From positions 4,092,001-4,156,000 of the forward strand of contig NC_031674.1 of NCBI RefSeq assembly GCF_001640025.1: DNA of 64,000 bases, given 5' to 3'. Source of the stretch: Sugiyamaella lignohabitans. Its lineage: Eukaryota; Ascomycota; Dipodascomycetes; Dipodascales; Trichomonascaceae. Made by a program: the position numbers and the translations under genes. The notes under the pieces were generated by a model. It saw nothing but the letters and a program-made list of their open reading frames with translations. It was not told the origin of the DNA and did no database searches. This document shows, piece by piece, positions 53,125 to 63,820 of the stretch; the first letter of the stretch is position 1; the number at the start of each line of letters is the position of its first letter.

Positions 53125-54534
53125 ATGCCTAGAGATCCACTAATTGGTATTGTCGGGAAACCATCGAGTGGAAAGTCCACAACGTAAGTGAACTGAAATT
53201 TGACAGTATAAACAATCTTTCAACTTACTAACTTGTTCCAGTCTAAACAGTATGTAATCTGCAGCTTTCAGTAATTTGTAGAGAAGATTTGTGATTATTT
53301 CCTGAAAGTTTCTAACCAGTCTATTAAGGTCTTACTGATGCATCAGCTAAAACCGGATCTTTCCCATTTACCACAATTGATCCTAATAAAGCTACAGGTA
53401 AGTATCATTCTTTAAAATTGTGCATTTCACATGAACTAACACATCCAAGGGTATCTCCAAGTAGACTGTGCTTGCTCAAGATACAATAAACAAGACCAAT
53501 GTAAACCAAACTATGGATGGTGCAAGAATGGAAGAAGATATGTTCCCATTTTATTATTGGACGTAGCTGGTCTTGTTCCCGGTGCTCATGAGGGTCGTGG
53601 TCTTGGAAACAAATTTTTGGATGACTTGCGGCATGCTGATGCTTTGATCCATGTTGTAGATGTATCAGGTACAACCGATGCCGAAGGCAAGGCTACAAGA
53701 GGATATGATCCACTGAACGATATAGAGTGGTTACAGGATGAGATTTTCAGATGGATCGAAGGCAATTTGAAAGAACGCTGGGGTTCCATCAAAAGACGTC
53801 ATACAGCTACCAAATCGTCAACAGTGGACACTTTACAGGGTCAATTCAGTGGTTATGGAAGTACTGCAGATTTAGTAGCACGCGCAATCTCAAAGTTAGA
53901 ACTTCCACCTTTAGAGCAATGGACTGATGAACAATTGAGTATGGTTGTAAGAGCATTTACAAAGGAGAAATTTCCCACAGTACTAGCATTAAACAAAATG
54001 GACCATCCTGATGCCGACAAGAACGTATCAAAGATCCTAAAAAAACACGCAGATACGAAGGCAGTTTTGACGTCGGCAATCAGTGAAGTATTTATTCGTA
54101 AACTGGCCAAACAAGGCTATGTTCAATATGAGGAGGGTACAGAATTCCTCGATACAAAAGAAGACCTCCCTGATTCTAATCTAAAGGACCTCGATGACAA
54201 ACTTAGACAGCGCGTAGAGGATGTGAGAGATCTTGTATTATATCGGTTTGGATCCACGGGAGTTGTGCAAGTACTACAAGCTGCTGCAGACGTACTAGAG
54301 CTTGTGCCAGTTTACCCAGTTAAAAATATTCATAACTTTGGTGGTGCCCAAGTTTTTAGAGATTGTGTGTTGTTACGGCGTGGCACTACTGTTGGTCAGG
54401 CAGCTCGCAAGATTATGGGTGATATCCCATTGGCAGCTATTGAGGGAGCAGGTGGAGTCAAAATTGCCGAGGATGATATAATAGATGTCAAGAAAAACGA
54501 TATCCTTTGCTTTAAGCCTGGCGCTAGAAACTGA
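53125..54534 (+). CDS. YLF2: Ylf2, OBG/YchF-like GTPase with three introns and an 8-nt microexon
   Basis: P-loop GTPase of the Obg/YchF group, related to Ola1; role in translation or stress is inferred from the family. Exons 53125-53183, 53242-53249, 53329-53397 and 53450-54534 join to 406 residues (S. cerevisiae Ylf2 about 405). Introns are 58, 79 and 52 nt with donors GTAAGT, GTATGT and GTAAGT and acceptors TTCCAG, TTAAG and TCCAAG, each after a CTAAC branch. Splicing yields [34 protein letters not shown] and then [20 protein letters not shown] without gaps. G1 is at residues 8-20, G3 is [20 protein letters not shown]4 is NKMD near 227; the C-terminus is TGS-like ([20 protein letters not shown]). 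The 8-nt exon supplies the end of Thr, Leu, Asn and the start of Ser. Confidence 0.94.
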
Positions 54535-55282
54535 GTCTAATTTTTTTTAGACATTTGTATTATTCGCATTGGCATTGGTCAAGTCAAGTATATAGAATAG
54601 TGATTATCTAATAGTCTTAAGCATTTTCTACTAATTACAACATAAGGCTCGGCCTCAAGAAAAATTACTTTATACAACCTCTCCTATTAGATCTATCTAT
54701 AAAATCAACACGAATGTAGAGCACACTGCTGTATATGCTTTCGGTACTTACTAGTCCGCGTATAAAGACAGAAACCAGTTAATGCCGGTATCGGTGAACA
54801 TCACGCAATATCATCATACCCTTCACGTGCAGGACATGTGAAACTGTCAGCTTTCGCCCAATCCCTGTTAACCAAACCTTTGTCGTTCATATATACAAGC
54901 TATCTCAGTAACACGGGCAGCTACTTTCTTCTTCTTGTTCGAAATTTCCAATTTGCAAATTTGTGCCTTCTAGAGTTACTGGTATTTGTACCAGCGCTAT
55001 TGATCCTGCATATGGTCAGTGTCTCGGTGCTGATGAGCTGCTGCTAATTGGGCTGACAGTACATTATCGGCAGCAGATGAACTGTGCTGTGACTCAAAGG
55101 AAAAATTCCAATTGAGGTTAGGTTTTGAGATGAATATTGGAGAAGTCTCTGCACTGATCATCAACCCAGTCCTTACTTAATGGCTGCTCGAAAATACTTA
55201 TAAGAGGAATAAGAACCGCATCAGTCATTCTGTTGATTTCATTGTCACAATTGCAATCTCAGCTTTACTAAAATAGCTAACG
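54535..55282. other. YLF2-SER33 intergenic region
   Basis: 748 bp, no supportable gene (a frame at 54838-55047 begins with GTG and resembles nothing). It holds the Gcn4 site at 55090-55096. Confidence 0.6.
55090..55096 (+). promoter_or_regulatory. Gcn4 consensus TGACTCA upstream of SER33
   Basis: Perfect TGACTCA 187 bp before the SER33 ATG. Serine biosynthesis genes are standard Gcn4 targets, so general amino-acid control is likely. Confidence 0.65.
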
Positions 55283-56701
55283 ATGACTTCTCCTCAAAAT
55301 ATTCAAAACATTCCAAATATTCAACAACTGGCTAATAGTCTTAACGAAGTTAGCTTGTCAACTTCGCCCACTAATACTTTCAGTGGATCTTTCAATTCGT
55401 TCAAGGCTCGCAGATTATCAACCACTAACAAGGCTAAGCCTTTAAAGCCCTTCAGCACTGGTGATTTCAAGATCCTCCTACTTGAAAATGTCAATCAAAC
55501 CGCTATTGACATTCTTAGTAAACAAGGTTACCAAATTGAGTTTCATAAGACTTCTCTCGGAGAGGCTGAATTGATCGAGAAGATCAAGGATGTCCATGCT
55601 ATTGGTATCAGATCAAAGACTAAACTTACTGAAAAGATCTTGTCCCATGCTGCGAACTTAGTATCCATTGGTTGTTTCTGTATTGGCACTAACCAAGTCG
55701 ATTTAGAATATGCGGCTAAGAAGGGTATTGCTGTCTTCAACTCACCATTTTCTAATTCCAGATCTGTTGCCGAGTTGGTGATTGCCGAAATTATTACCTT
55801 GGCTCGTCAATTGGGCGATAGATCGATTGAACTTCATTCTGGTACTTGGAATAAGGTCTCGGCCAAATGTTGGGAAATTCGTGGCAAGACGCTGGGTATT
55901 GTAGGATATGGTCATATCGGTGCCCAATTGTCAGTTCTTGCAGAAGCTATGGGTATGAACGTTATTTACTATGATGTCCAAATGATCATGTCAATGGGTA
56001 CTGCCAAGCAGGTTGGTTCTCTTAAGGAACTTCTTAACAATGCTGACTTCGTCACTTTGCATGTCCCTGAATTGCCAGAGACTAAGGGAATGATTTCGAC
56101 CGCTCAATTTAACGAGATGAAACAAGGTTCCTATTTGATCAATGCTTCTAGAGGTACTGTTGTTGACATCCCCGCCTTAATCGAGGCTCGCAAGTCCGGC
56201 AGGGTTGCTGGTTTCGCCCTTGATGTGTTCCCTAATGAACCAGCCAAGAACGGTGTTGATTTGTTCAACAATGACCTGAATGCTTGGGCTTCAGAATTGA
56301 CCAGTTTGGGCAATGTCATTTTATCACCTCACATTGGTGGATCTACCGAGGAGGCCCAAAGTGCTATAGGCGTCGAAGTGGGCAGTGCACTCGTTAAATA
56401 TATCAACGAAGGATCATCCATTGGCTCTGTTAACTTTCCTGAAGTCGATCTTCGTACTCTTTCTCAAGACCAAGTCAACCATGTCCGTGTTCTTTACATT
56501 CATCAAAACGTTCCTGGTGTCTTACGTACTGTCAACGAAATTTTTGCTGAACACAATATTGACAAGCAATTCTCTGACTCTGAGGGTGATATTGCCTACC
56601 TTATGGCTGATATTTCTGATGTTTATGAGTCTGACATCAAGAAACTTTATGAACAACTTGAGCAAACTCCTTTCAAGATCAGAACCAGACTTCTTTATTA
56701 G
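55283..56701 (+). CDS. SER33: 3-phosphoglycerate dehydrogenase
   Basis: First step of serine synthesis: NAD-dependent oxidation of 3-phosphoglycerate to 3-phosphohydroxypyruvate. 472 residues (S. cerevisiae Ser3/Ser33 about 469). A variable N-terminal leader (1-60) precedes the catalytic/NAD domains: IGIRSKTKLT, GCFCIGTNQVDL, Rossmann loop GKTLGIVGYGHIGAQ, VTLHVPELPETKGMI, INASRGTVVD with the catalytic Arg, DVFPNEP, and SPHIGGSTEEAQ with the catalytic His. A C-terminal ACT domain (about 400-472, VRVLYIHQNVPGVLRTVNEI) suggests serine feedback. The first ATG is used. One gene here corresponds to the Ser3/Ser33 duplicate pair of S. cerevisiae. Confidence 0.96.
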   Translation: MTSPQNIQNIPNIQQLANSLNEVSLSTSPTNTFSGSFNSFKARRLSTTNKAKPLKPFSTGDFKILLLENVNQTAIDILSKQGYQIEFHKTSLGEAELIEKIKDVHAIGIRSKTKLTEKILSHAANLVSIGCFCIGTNQVDLEYAAKKGIAVFNSPFSNSRSVAELVIAEIITLARQLGDRSIELHSGTWNKVSAKCWEIRGKTLGIVGYGHIGAQLSVLAEAMGMNVIYYDVQMIMSMGTAKQVGSLKELLNNADFVTLHVPELPETKGMISTAQFNEMKQGSYLINASRGTVVDIPALIEARKSGRVAGFALDVFPNEPAKNGVDLFNNDLNAWASELTSLGNVILSPHIGGSTEEAQSAIGVEVGSALVKYINEGSSIGSVNFPEVDLRTLSQDQVNHVRVLYIHQNVPGVLRTVNEIFAEHNIDKQFSDSEGDIAYLMADISDVYESDIKKLYEQLEQTPFKIRTRLLY

Positions 56702-56885
56702 AAAATTACAAGGTTTAAATCGTTTTCTTCAACGGAGATGGTTACACTTCAACACACAACATTGACCGCAGAGCAACGTTCAACTCGGTAGCTATTTATT
56801 AATCTTTATAAAAATCTATGTTTCCATTAAAAACTATAGTTCTCAGAGACATACGGACGCGCCGTCTAAATAATAATTATAAATA

Positions 56886-57383
56886 TCATGGTGTAGGGTT
56901 CATTGTAGGCGCTTGTACGATGGGTCGCATGGACTGATCTATCATGGGACGTAGCATCTGACCAAAAGGAGTTGATAGAACGGTGTTTGGGAGTGATGTA
57001 ATGTGATCTGGGATTGTCTTGCCCACTAGGAATTCGCATATCTGGTTCGACATATGGTTGCAATTATGGTCAAATAAGTCATATGACTCAGCAGTATAGG
57101 TCTCCCTTAGTTCGTTGACAAACTCATCAAAAATTTCCGGTGGAATTGAAGTCCGCCCCATCTCAATTACCTGCCCAGGGTACCCATGATGTGTTTCAGC
57201 GGGGCGGCTCTGTTGGATGCCCTGGCCATAATATGTCTCTTTGCCATAGGCCACTACCGAAGTATGCCATACGCCATCAATTGGGATACCAAGAAATTGT
57301 GGCGAAAGCTGCCTCGCTAGACCCTTCGAAAGATCGTATATATAAAGATGGACAGGGTAGGTTTGTTCCTCTGTATCAGACAT
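56886..57383 (-). CDS. Stand-alone PPPDE (DeSI-like) cysteine peptidase
   Basis: 165-residue protein consisting almost only of a PPPDE domain, the papain-like fold of DeSI-type deSUMOylating or deubiquitinating peptidases. Candidate dyad: His40 in GVWHTSVVAYGKETYYG and Cys108 in YDLFDHNCNHMSNQICEFL; both lie in the family-typical blocks VHLYIYDLSKGLARQLS and NHMS. In many fungi this domain is fused to thioredoxin and PUL domains; none follows here. The start is the ATG at 57383 (MSDTEEQTYPVHLY), with a TTG-initiated extension upstream discarded. It converges with SER33. The substrate is unknown. Confidence 0.85.
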   Translation of the reverse strand: MSDTEEQTYPVHLYIYDLSKGLARQLSPQFLGIPIDGVWHTSVVAYGKETYYGQGIQQSRPAETHHGYPGQVIEMGRTSIPPEIFDEFVNELRETYTAESYDLFDHNCNHMSNQICEFLVGKTIPDHITSLPNTVLSTPFGQMLRPMIDQSMRPIVQAPTMNPTP

Positions 57384-58665
57384 TTGCAATAGAGATTTGA
57401 GAAATGGTGCTATCAGAAAATTTTTCAGTTTCAACTGAATCTGTTGATAATACTCAAAAAAAAATTCACTCCAATAAATATGCAGAGGTCAAATCCGACA
57501 ATGAGACTAATGGTGGCGTAGAAGGCGGTCGAAATCGCGATGCCAAAAGATGATGATCAGGGCCTGCATTATTAATTTCATGTGCCGAACAAACCTAAAA
57601 GCGGAAGCTGCTTATATCCGACATGCAGCACCAAGTCCTATCACTGGTTGCCTCCTTACGACACCGTTTTCTTGATACAATTCGATTATGAACTGGCGTG
57701 TCATCGTCTATGCTATTGAAGTCTTTCGACTTTTAGCTTCGACTGGGCGATGGACAAATCCCTAAAGTACGAACATGACCTAGATCAACCGACTACAGTC
57801 TGGGCTGACACCATCAAATCCTAACGCGATATTAGCTTCTATGAAAGCTTTCTATTGTCGTTATGATCTCTTTGGACTCTAACGCTGTATATTAGCTGTT
57901 TTTCTTATAGTACTACTCTTAGGACCTCCATAAAGGAAATCGATCGGCACTTTTGTTGTGCAGATAAGCAGAGCTAGTTTTTTCAAAAGCCCCCGAGAAG
58001 TGACTTTAAACTATGTAAATGTTATTTTCCTTTTAATTGACCATACCATTCTATTATTATCAGTAATTACTGCCATCAATGAGAATTTAAGATAGACAGT
58101 AATACACGTGAATCCGTTTAACCTCCTGGAAAAGTCGTATTCCCACTGGGTATAGTGTGTAATAATTCAGACTAAGCTTAGGCGATATAAACTTGCCCGA
58201 GTATAGTTATCTTAGCTTAGTAAATTCATAGATATTTCTTGAGATAGAGTTAAGCTATCATAAACAGGCCAGTTAGTATACAGGACTTACTCTTCCTCTA
58301 TGTCACTACCGGGGCTTGGCTGACTTAACTACATCCCCAAAGGCCTGCCAAATGATGTGGCGTTGTGGGTAAGGGTATTGGTGGTAATAAGAGGCGGAAA
58401 TTGATAATAGCTACAGAATACAGGCAGAGCCAACTTCGATTGTTCTGGCACTTAACTCTTACCTCAGCAGCTTCGAGAGTTTATCATCGGTTGCTTATTC
58501 AAACAATTTCAATTGAGCCAACAAGCAGTCCATTTTTCGGGTGCTGATTTTGCGAGAGCTTCGTGATATACGCTCTACAACTTGAATAAGAAGCTGGTCG
58601 AAGCGATTGCTTTGCTTACATCTAAATTAGGTGCACTAGTGTTTATCGTGTCATAGAACCACATA
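57384..58665. other. 1.3 kb divergent region between PPPDE gene and RPN2
   Basis: No supportable frame or RNA gene. I looked for the proteasome element GGTGGCAAA upstream of RPN2 and did not see it on either strand. Confidence 0.55.
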
Positions 58666-61600
58666 ATGGCGCTGGCTACCACTTCACCAATTCTCGCATT
58701 ACTCAACGAGCCTGACTATGCTCTAAAGGAATATGCCCTTCAGTCGCTTGATCAAAATGTTGACCAATTATGGGCTGAGATAGCGGATCATATTTCTCAA
58801 ATGTAAGTTGTGACCGTTGCTGACAGAAGCGGTGAATATACGGTAACCCATAAATGTCGAAGATGCCTCCTTACTAACATGACCAGTGAAGAGCTATACG
58901 AGGATGATAAGTTCCCTGCCCCCCAATTAGCAGCATTAGTTGCGTCGAAAGTCTACTATAACTTGGGCGAGTTTAATGCTTCTATGAGGTTTGCTCTTGT
59001 GGCTGGAGACAAGTTGGATCTATCACAACAATCGGAATATGTTGAAACAATTATTTCCAAGTGTTTGAGTCATTATATATCAGTCAGTCAGAAACTCCAT
59101 GATATTCCTAAGGAGAACTTAACTGACGAGGAGAAAGTCATTGATCCTAAATTGGTGGCTGTTGCTGAGAAAATGCTTAAGAGATGCATTGACAATGGGG
59201 ACCACAAACTGGCTCTTGGCGTTGTCTTGGAGGCCAGACGATTAGATATTATTGAGTCTATACTGAAGAATGCGGGTAACGCAGTCGATGCTACTGGTGA
59301 CGAAACAACTACCTCAGCTTTGGCCCAGTATGTTTTAGATTGCTCAATTAGCCTTGTTTCAAACAGAGAATTCCGTAACAAAGTATTGCATATGCTTGTA
59401 GGAATTATATTGGATACCGAAAATGCTGATTATTTTGCCATTTCAAAGATTATTGTCCAACTAAATGATTCCAATCTGGCTCTTCGACTTTTTAAGGATT
59501 TGCTGAGCAATGCCAAACTAGACGATACTAAGCGATTAATTGCTTATCAGGTGGCATTTGATTTGGTTGCTTCTGCTCCTCAACAACTTCTGGAGAGTGT
59601 TGCTAATGATTTGACTACTTTTAACGGCGCAGACAAACAGGAAGGTGGAGCTAATTATTATGATAAGCTCATTAAGATCTTATCAGGAGTGCCAACTTGC
59701 GACTTGAATATTACTTTTCTACAGAAGCATAATAACACAGATCTCTCCATTCTAAACAAAACCAAGAACCAATTGGACGGTCGGAACTCGATTTTCCACT
59801 CCGCAGTTACGTTTGAGAATGCTTTTATGCATGCTGGTACCACTGCTGATGGATTCTTCAGATCAAATTTAGAATGGCTATCGAAAGCAACCAACTGGAC
59901 AAAGTTTTCTGCTACTGCAGCTCTTGGCGTTATTCATCAGGGCAATCTGTCGCAAGGAAGACGTATCCTTCAGCCTTATTTGCCTGGCAGCCAAGGTTCT
60001 TGTTATTCTCAAGGAGGTAGTCTTTTTGCACTGGGTTTGATATTTGCGGGACACGGCAGAGAGGTTGTCGATTACCTTCGTCAGCATATTACTGATGGTG
60101 GAGTAGGTAGTTCACAAAATAGTGAGGCCGAGGTTGTACTTCATGGTGCCGCTTTGGGTGTTGGTGTAGCTGGTATGGCTAGTGGAAACGTCGAGGTTTA
60201 TGAAGAACTTCGTAATATTTTGTTCTCTGACTCGGCAATTGCCGGTGAGGGTGTAGGTTTGGCTATGGGTCTTGTAATGGCTGGCGGTTCGGGTAGTAGC
60301 GATGCCTCACTGTCTAGAGACGCTGCTGATTCAGCACAAGCAGAGATGTTGCAATATGCCCACGACACCCAGCATGAGAAAATTATTAGAAGTTTGGCTA
60401 TTGGTATCGCTGTCCTTAATTATGCTAAGGAAGAGGCCGCAGATGTCGTTATTCAACAGCTTATTTCTGAACAAGATCCTATCTTGAGGTATGGCGGTGC
60501 TTTCACAATTGCTCTTGCCTATGCTGGTACAGGAAATAATAAAGCAATCAAGCTGTTATTGCATATTGCTGTATCTGATGCTAGTGATGATGTTCGAAGA
60601 GCTGCTGTCATGGGCTTGGGATTCATTCTTCTTCGCAATCACACTGCCGTACCAAGGATGGTAGAGTTATTATCAGAATCGCATAATCCTCATGTCCGAT
60701 ACGGAACTGCTATGGCTCTTGGTATTTCATGTGCTGGCACTGGCTTGAAGCAAGCAATTGATGTCCTTGAACCGATGATGAAGGATCCCGTTGATTTTGT
60801 TCGTCAAGGTTCCATGATTGCCCTTGCAATGATTCTTATCCAACAAAATGAAAAGCTCTCACCGAAGGTTAAACAAATTCAACAAGCCTTTGCCAAGGTC
60901 ATTTCTGCCAAACATGAAGACGCTATGGCTAAATTTGGAGCTGCTCTTGCTCAAGGTATTATTGATGCCGGAGGACGTAATGTTACTATCTCATTAGAGC
61001 ACCAACAGACAGGCAACCTCAACATGAAGGCGGTTGTTGGTTTAGCAGTATTTGTTCAATTCTGGAACTGGTTCCCACTAGCACACTTTTTATCATTAGC
61101 ATTCACTCCGACTGCTATTGTTGGCGTTCGCGAGGACCGCAAAGTTCCAAAGTTCAATTTCAACTGTCATGTTAACCCCAAACTCTTTGGATATCCTGCG
61201 AAGGTCGAGGAACAGAACGAGAAGGCCCCCGAGAAGGTCGTGACAGCCATTCTGTCAACTACCATCAAGGCTAAGCACAGAGCTCGCAAGACAAATGAGG
61301 CTAAGAAGAAGATGAAGCAAGAGGTGGGTGGTGATTCTGGCGATGAGTCTGATGGTGAAAAGGATGTAAAGAAAGATTCTGAACAGGAGGACGAAAGCAA
61401 GATGGACGTTGATGCTACTAGTGCTGGTATAAATGCTGGAAAGGAGGATTTGACATTATCAAATACCACTATTGATGATGGTAACAATGATTCGGCTATT
61501 GTTAATGATGAATTTGATCAGTTTTGCGATAGCATTCAAAAATCAAGCCGTAGGGTCTATAAGGTAGAGAACATGTCAAGAGTTTTACCATCGCAACTGA

Positions 61601-61812
61601 AGTATATTTCGTTTGACAAGGAGGGAAGATTTGTGCCCATTCGTAAATTTCGAGGAGTTGGTGGTGTTATTGTGGTTACTGACAATGCGCCAAAGGAGCC
61701 AGTTGAAATTATTAAGACCGTTCGACAAATTAATTCTCCGGATGATGATGAAGACGATGAGGCGCCGTTGCCGGAGCCGTTTGAGTACATTCCGGAAGAA
61801 AATGAAGAGTAG
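58666..61812 (+). CDS. RPN2: 26S proteasome regulatory subunit Rpn2, one intron
   Basis: Largest base subunit of the 19S particle; scaffold that binds Rpn13 and the ATPase ring. Exons 58666-58802 and 58887-61812 join to 1020 residues. The intron (84 nt) has donor GTAAGT, branch TACTAAC and acceptor GACCAG; retention would stop at once (TAA at 58804). Exon 1 gives MALATTSPILALLNEPDYAL...DQLWAEIADHISQ, joined to IEELYEDDKFPAPQLAALVA, the normal Rpn2 start. Middle residues carry the PC repeats (EVVLHGAALGVGVAGMAS, VRRAAVMGLGFILL, VRYGTAMALGISCAGTG). A Lys/Glu-rich insert near 830-900 precedes the C-terminal RFVPIRKFRGVGGVIV block, and the acidic tail (PLPEPFEYIPEENEE) is where Rpn13 docks in known Rpn2. 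Confidence 0.96.
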
Positions 61813-61967
61813 ACTCAATTTTTGTTGTTTGGTTTGTATCTGCTAGAGTATATAAAAATATATATCTATTTAATCGCCCACTTTTTCCTATCACCAGTCC
61901 TTAAAATATGTCATGTTGTATATTATGTATGTTACATGCTAAGTTAAATGGGATAAATATGCATAGA

Positions 61968-63536
61968 CTAGCCAAATCGTGACAAAGCGGCACCAGCATC
62001 TTTGTCAACTTCCAAGCCAAGTCTTTCATTGTGTTTGCGTTGGCGCAGTTGCTTTTCTCGTTTAAGAGCCGCTTCGATACGCAACTTACGTTCATCGATG
62101 ACGTTCTGTGTCTTTTTACGGAGATGCTTGCGAATTGCCGAATTCTTACCTTTAGTACTGATTCTTGGCTGCAATTTACTCTCCTGATCACCCTGCTGTC
62201 TCTCAGCCAGAGCTTCTAGCTCAGCAGGCTTAAGTCTTTCCTGATTAGATCTTTTGTCAACAGTGCCGATAGCGTTAGGGTCAAGAGCAATCATCTCAGG
62301 GCGTAATTTATTGAGAAGGGATCTCACCTCTGTCTCTCTTCTGCCGACCCTGGTAGCGTTGGCATAAGGATTGATCTCAAGCGAATCAAAATTAGCCTCA
62401 CCAGAACCAGGTACAACGATGCTAGAAAATCCTTGGGCGTGCCCCAATCCTAACACATCCTCAAATGGACAAAATCTAACTGTATTAATTTGAGAACCAG
62501 GAATAAGATGGTTCATGTAGGGAGCTGATTGCTTGGGGCCTGTCTTGGTTAAGACATCTTTCCAGATCTGAACATGAGGCCCCCAGCCCACAGCTAGCAA
62601 GCCGGAATCTGAAATATGCAAACTAGAGGCCGCTGTTGGGGTGTAATAAGATTCAAGCTCCTTAAATGTACGAACATCCCAAATTTTTAATGACTTATCA
62701 GTCCCAGCAGCTGCCATGTAAGTTCCACTCCGGTCTATAGCCAACGCGCGAACAGGACCCCTGCTTGTCAATAGCTTAACTAGTGGATCTGGCATACTAG
62801 GTGCCCATAGTGTGACAGTGCCATTAGCATGGCCAGCGTGTAATACGGCGTTATATGGATTCTGAGTTAAAGTAGATGTCGAGCCCAGCTTAGTTTTTAA
62901 CTCAGCAACTAATTGACCAGTTGATACATCCTGATATTTGATATACCCAGTGTTACCAGCAGACGCTAATAGGAAGTGATAAGGAAGATATTCTAGTTTG
63001 GTCGCTTCAATGTGTCTTTTTAAAGCGTGTACTTCAGTCCCTTGAGCATCATAAATATACGTGTACTTCTTTTGTGCAACAGCAAAAAACTGATTATCAC
63101 TCTGTAACCACTTGACAGCTCTCACGGTCTCATTAACATTCAATTCAGTGGATAATTTTCCCTGTTTCCAATCGAAAGCAGCGATGTGACCCTTTTGCCC
63201 ACCTAACACAAGCGAGTTACCAGTCAAAGAATAATCGGCACAGTAAGGACCAAAAGTCGGCAGATTAAGGTCAAATCTTTTCTTTTGAGTTGATACATCA
63301 ACACTTTCTTTGATTTCCTTCTGGGATACTTTAAAAGTTTTTTCAATATCGCCTTCTGCTTCCAAGTATCCCTTTTCCTCAAGTAACAGGTAGTCAGTAG
63401 CAGCAGCAGATTTAGCAGCTGCTTTGAACCTCTCATCTAATGATTTAAGTTGACCCCTCAATTTCTTATCTTTAACATTCCTAAGAGGCCTAGAGTTTCC
63501 TCTCTTATATTTTTGAACATCTAGCTCATCACTCAT
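61968..63536 (-). CDS. UTP7: Nucleolar WD-repeat protein Utp7
   Basis: Component of the U3 small-subunit processome for 18S rRNA maturation (human WDR46). 522 residues. The basic N-terminus (VQKYKRGNSRPLRNVKDKKLRGQ) is followed by a helix with EKGYLEAEGDIEKTF and the WD propeller (about 95-375: LVLGGQKGHIAAFDWKQGKL, GTVTLWAPSMPDPLVKLLTS, GTYMAAAGTDKSLKIWDVRT). Then comes the family-specific C-terminal block RFCPFEDVLGLGHAQGFSSI, GEANFDSLEINPYAN and a long basic helix (RKHLRKKTQNVIDERKLRIE). It starts at the ATG at 63536 and converges with RPN2 by 155 bp. An A-rich AAAAAAATTT just before the ATG recalls the rRNA-processing element. Confidence 0.96.
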   Translation of the reverse strand: MSDELDVQKYKRGNSRPLRNVKDKKLRGQLKSLDERFKAAAKSAAATDYLLLEEKGYLEAEGDIEKTFKVSQKEIKESVDVSTQKKRFDLNLPTFGPYCADYSLTGNSLVLGGQKGHIAAFDWKQGKLSTELNVNETVRAVKWLQSDNQFFAVAQKKYTYIYDAQGTEVHALKRHIEATKLEYLPYHFLLASAGNTGYIKYQDVSTGQLVAELKTKLGSTSTLTQNPYNAVLHAGHANGTVTLWAPSMPDPLVKLLTSRGPVRALAIDRSGTYMAAAGTDKSLKIWDVRTFKELESYYTPTAASSLHISDSGLLAVGWGPHVQIWKDVLTKTGPKQSAPYMNHLIPGSQINTVRFCPFEDVLGLGHAQGFSSIVVPGSGEANFDSLEINPYANATRVGRRETEVRSLLNKLRPEMIALDPNAIGTVDKRSNQERLKPAELEALAERQQGDQESKLQPRISTKGKNSAIRKHLRKKTQNVIDERKLRIEAALKREKQLRQRKHNERLGLEVDKDAGAALSRFG

Positions 63537-63820
63537 TTGGCAAAAAAAAATTTAATAAATAATCAACACAAATGTTTAGAACCTGATCAATATTTGCAGC
63601 GTGAAATATTTTTTTATCTATCTAACCTTGCATAATCGCAGTATACGGCGCTACTGTAGCGCGCATGCGCTTACCCCTGAATTTGCGTGTACCATTGATC
63701 ACGAGATTAAATAATTAGTATTAAATGCAAATAATTTTATATAGGCTACAGATGCTAGCAATAAATATTGAAATCCGATAATAACATACCAGGTTTTGAT
63801 AAGGTAACAAGATTTTGTTC

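Noticed and set aside
53313..53319. Alternative acceptor ctaaccag in YLF2 intron 2
   Set aside because: It lies about 3 bases after the branch adenosine region and would break the frame; the acceptor at 53328 restores LNSLTDASAK.
57384..58665. Proteasome PACE element (GGTGGCAAA) expected before RPN2
   Set aside because: Looked for on both strands and not seen; control of RPN2 may use another site.
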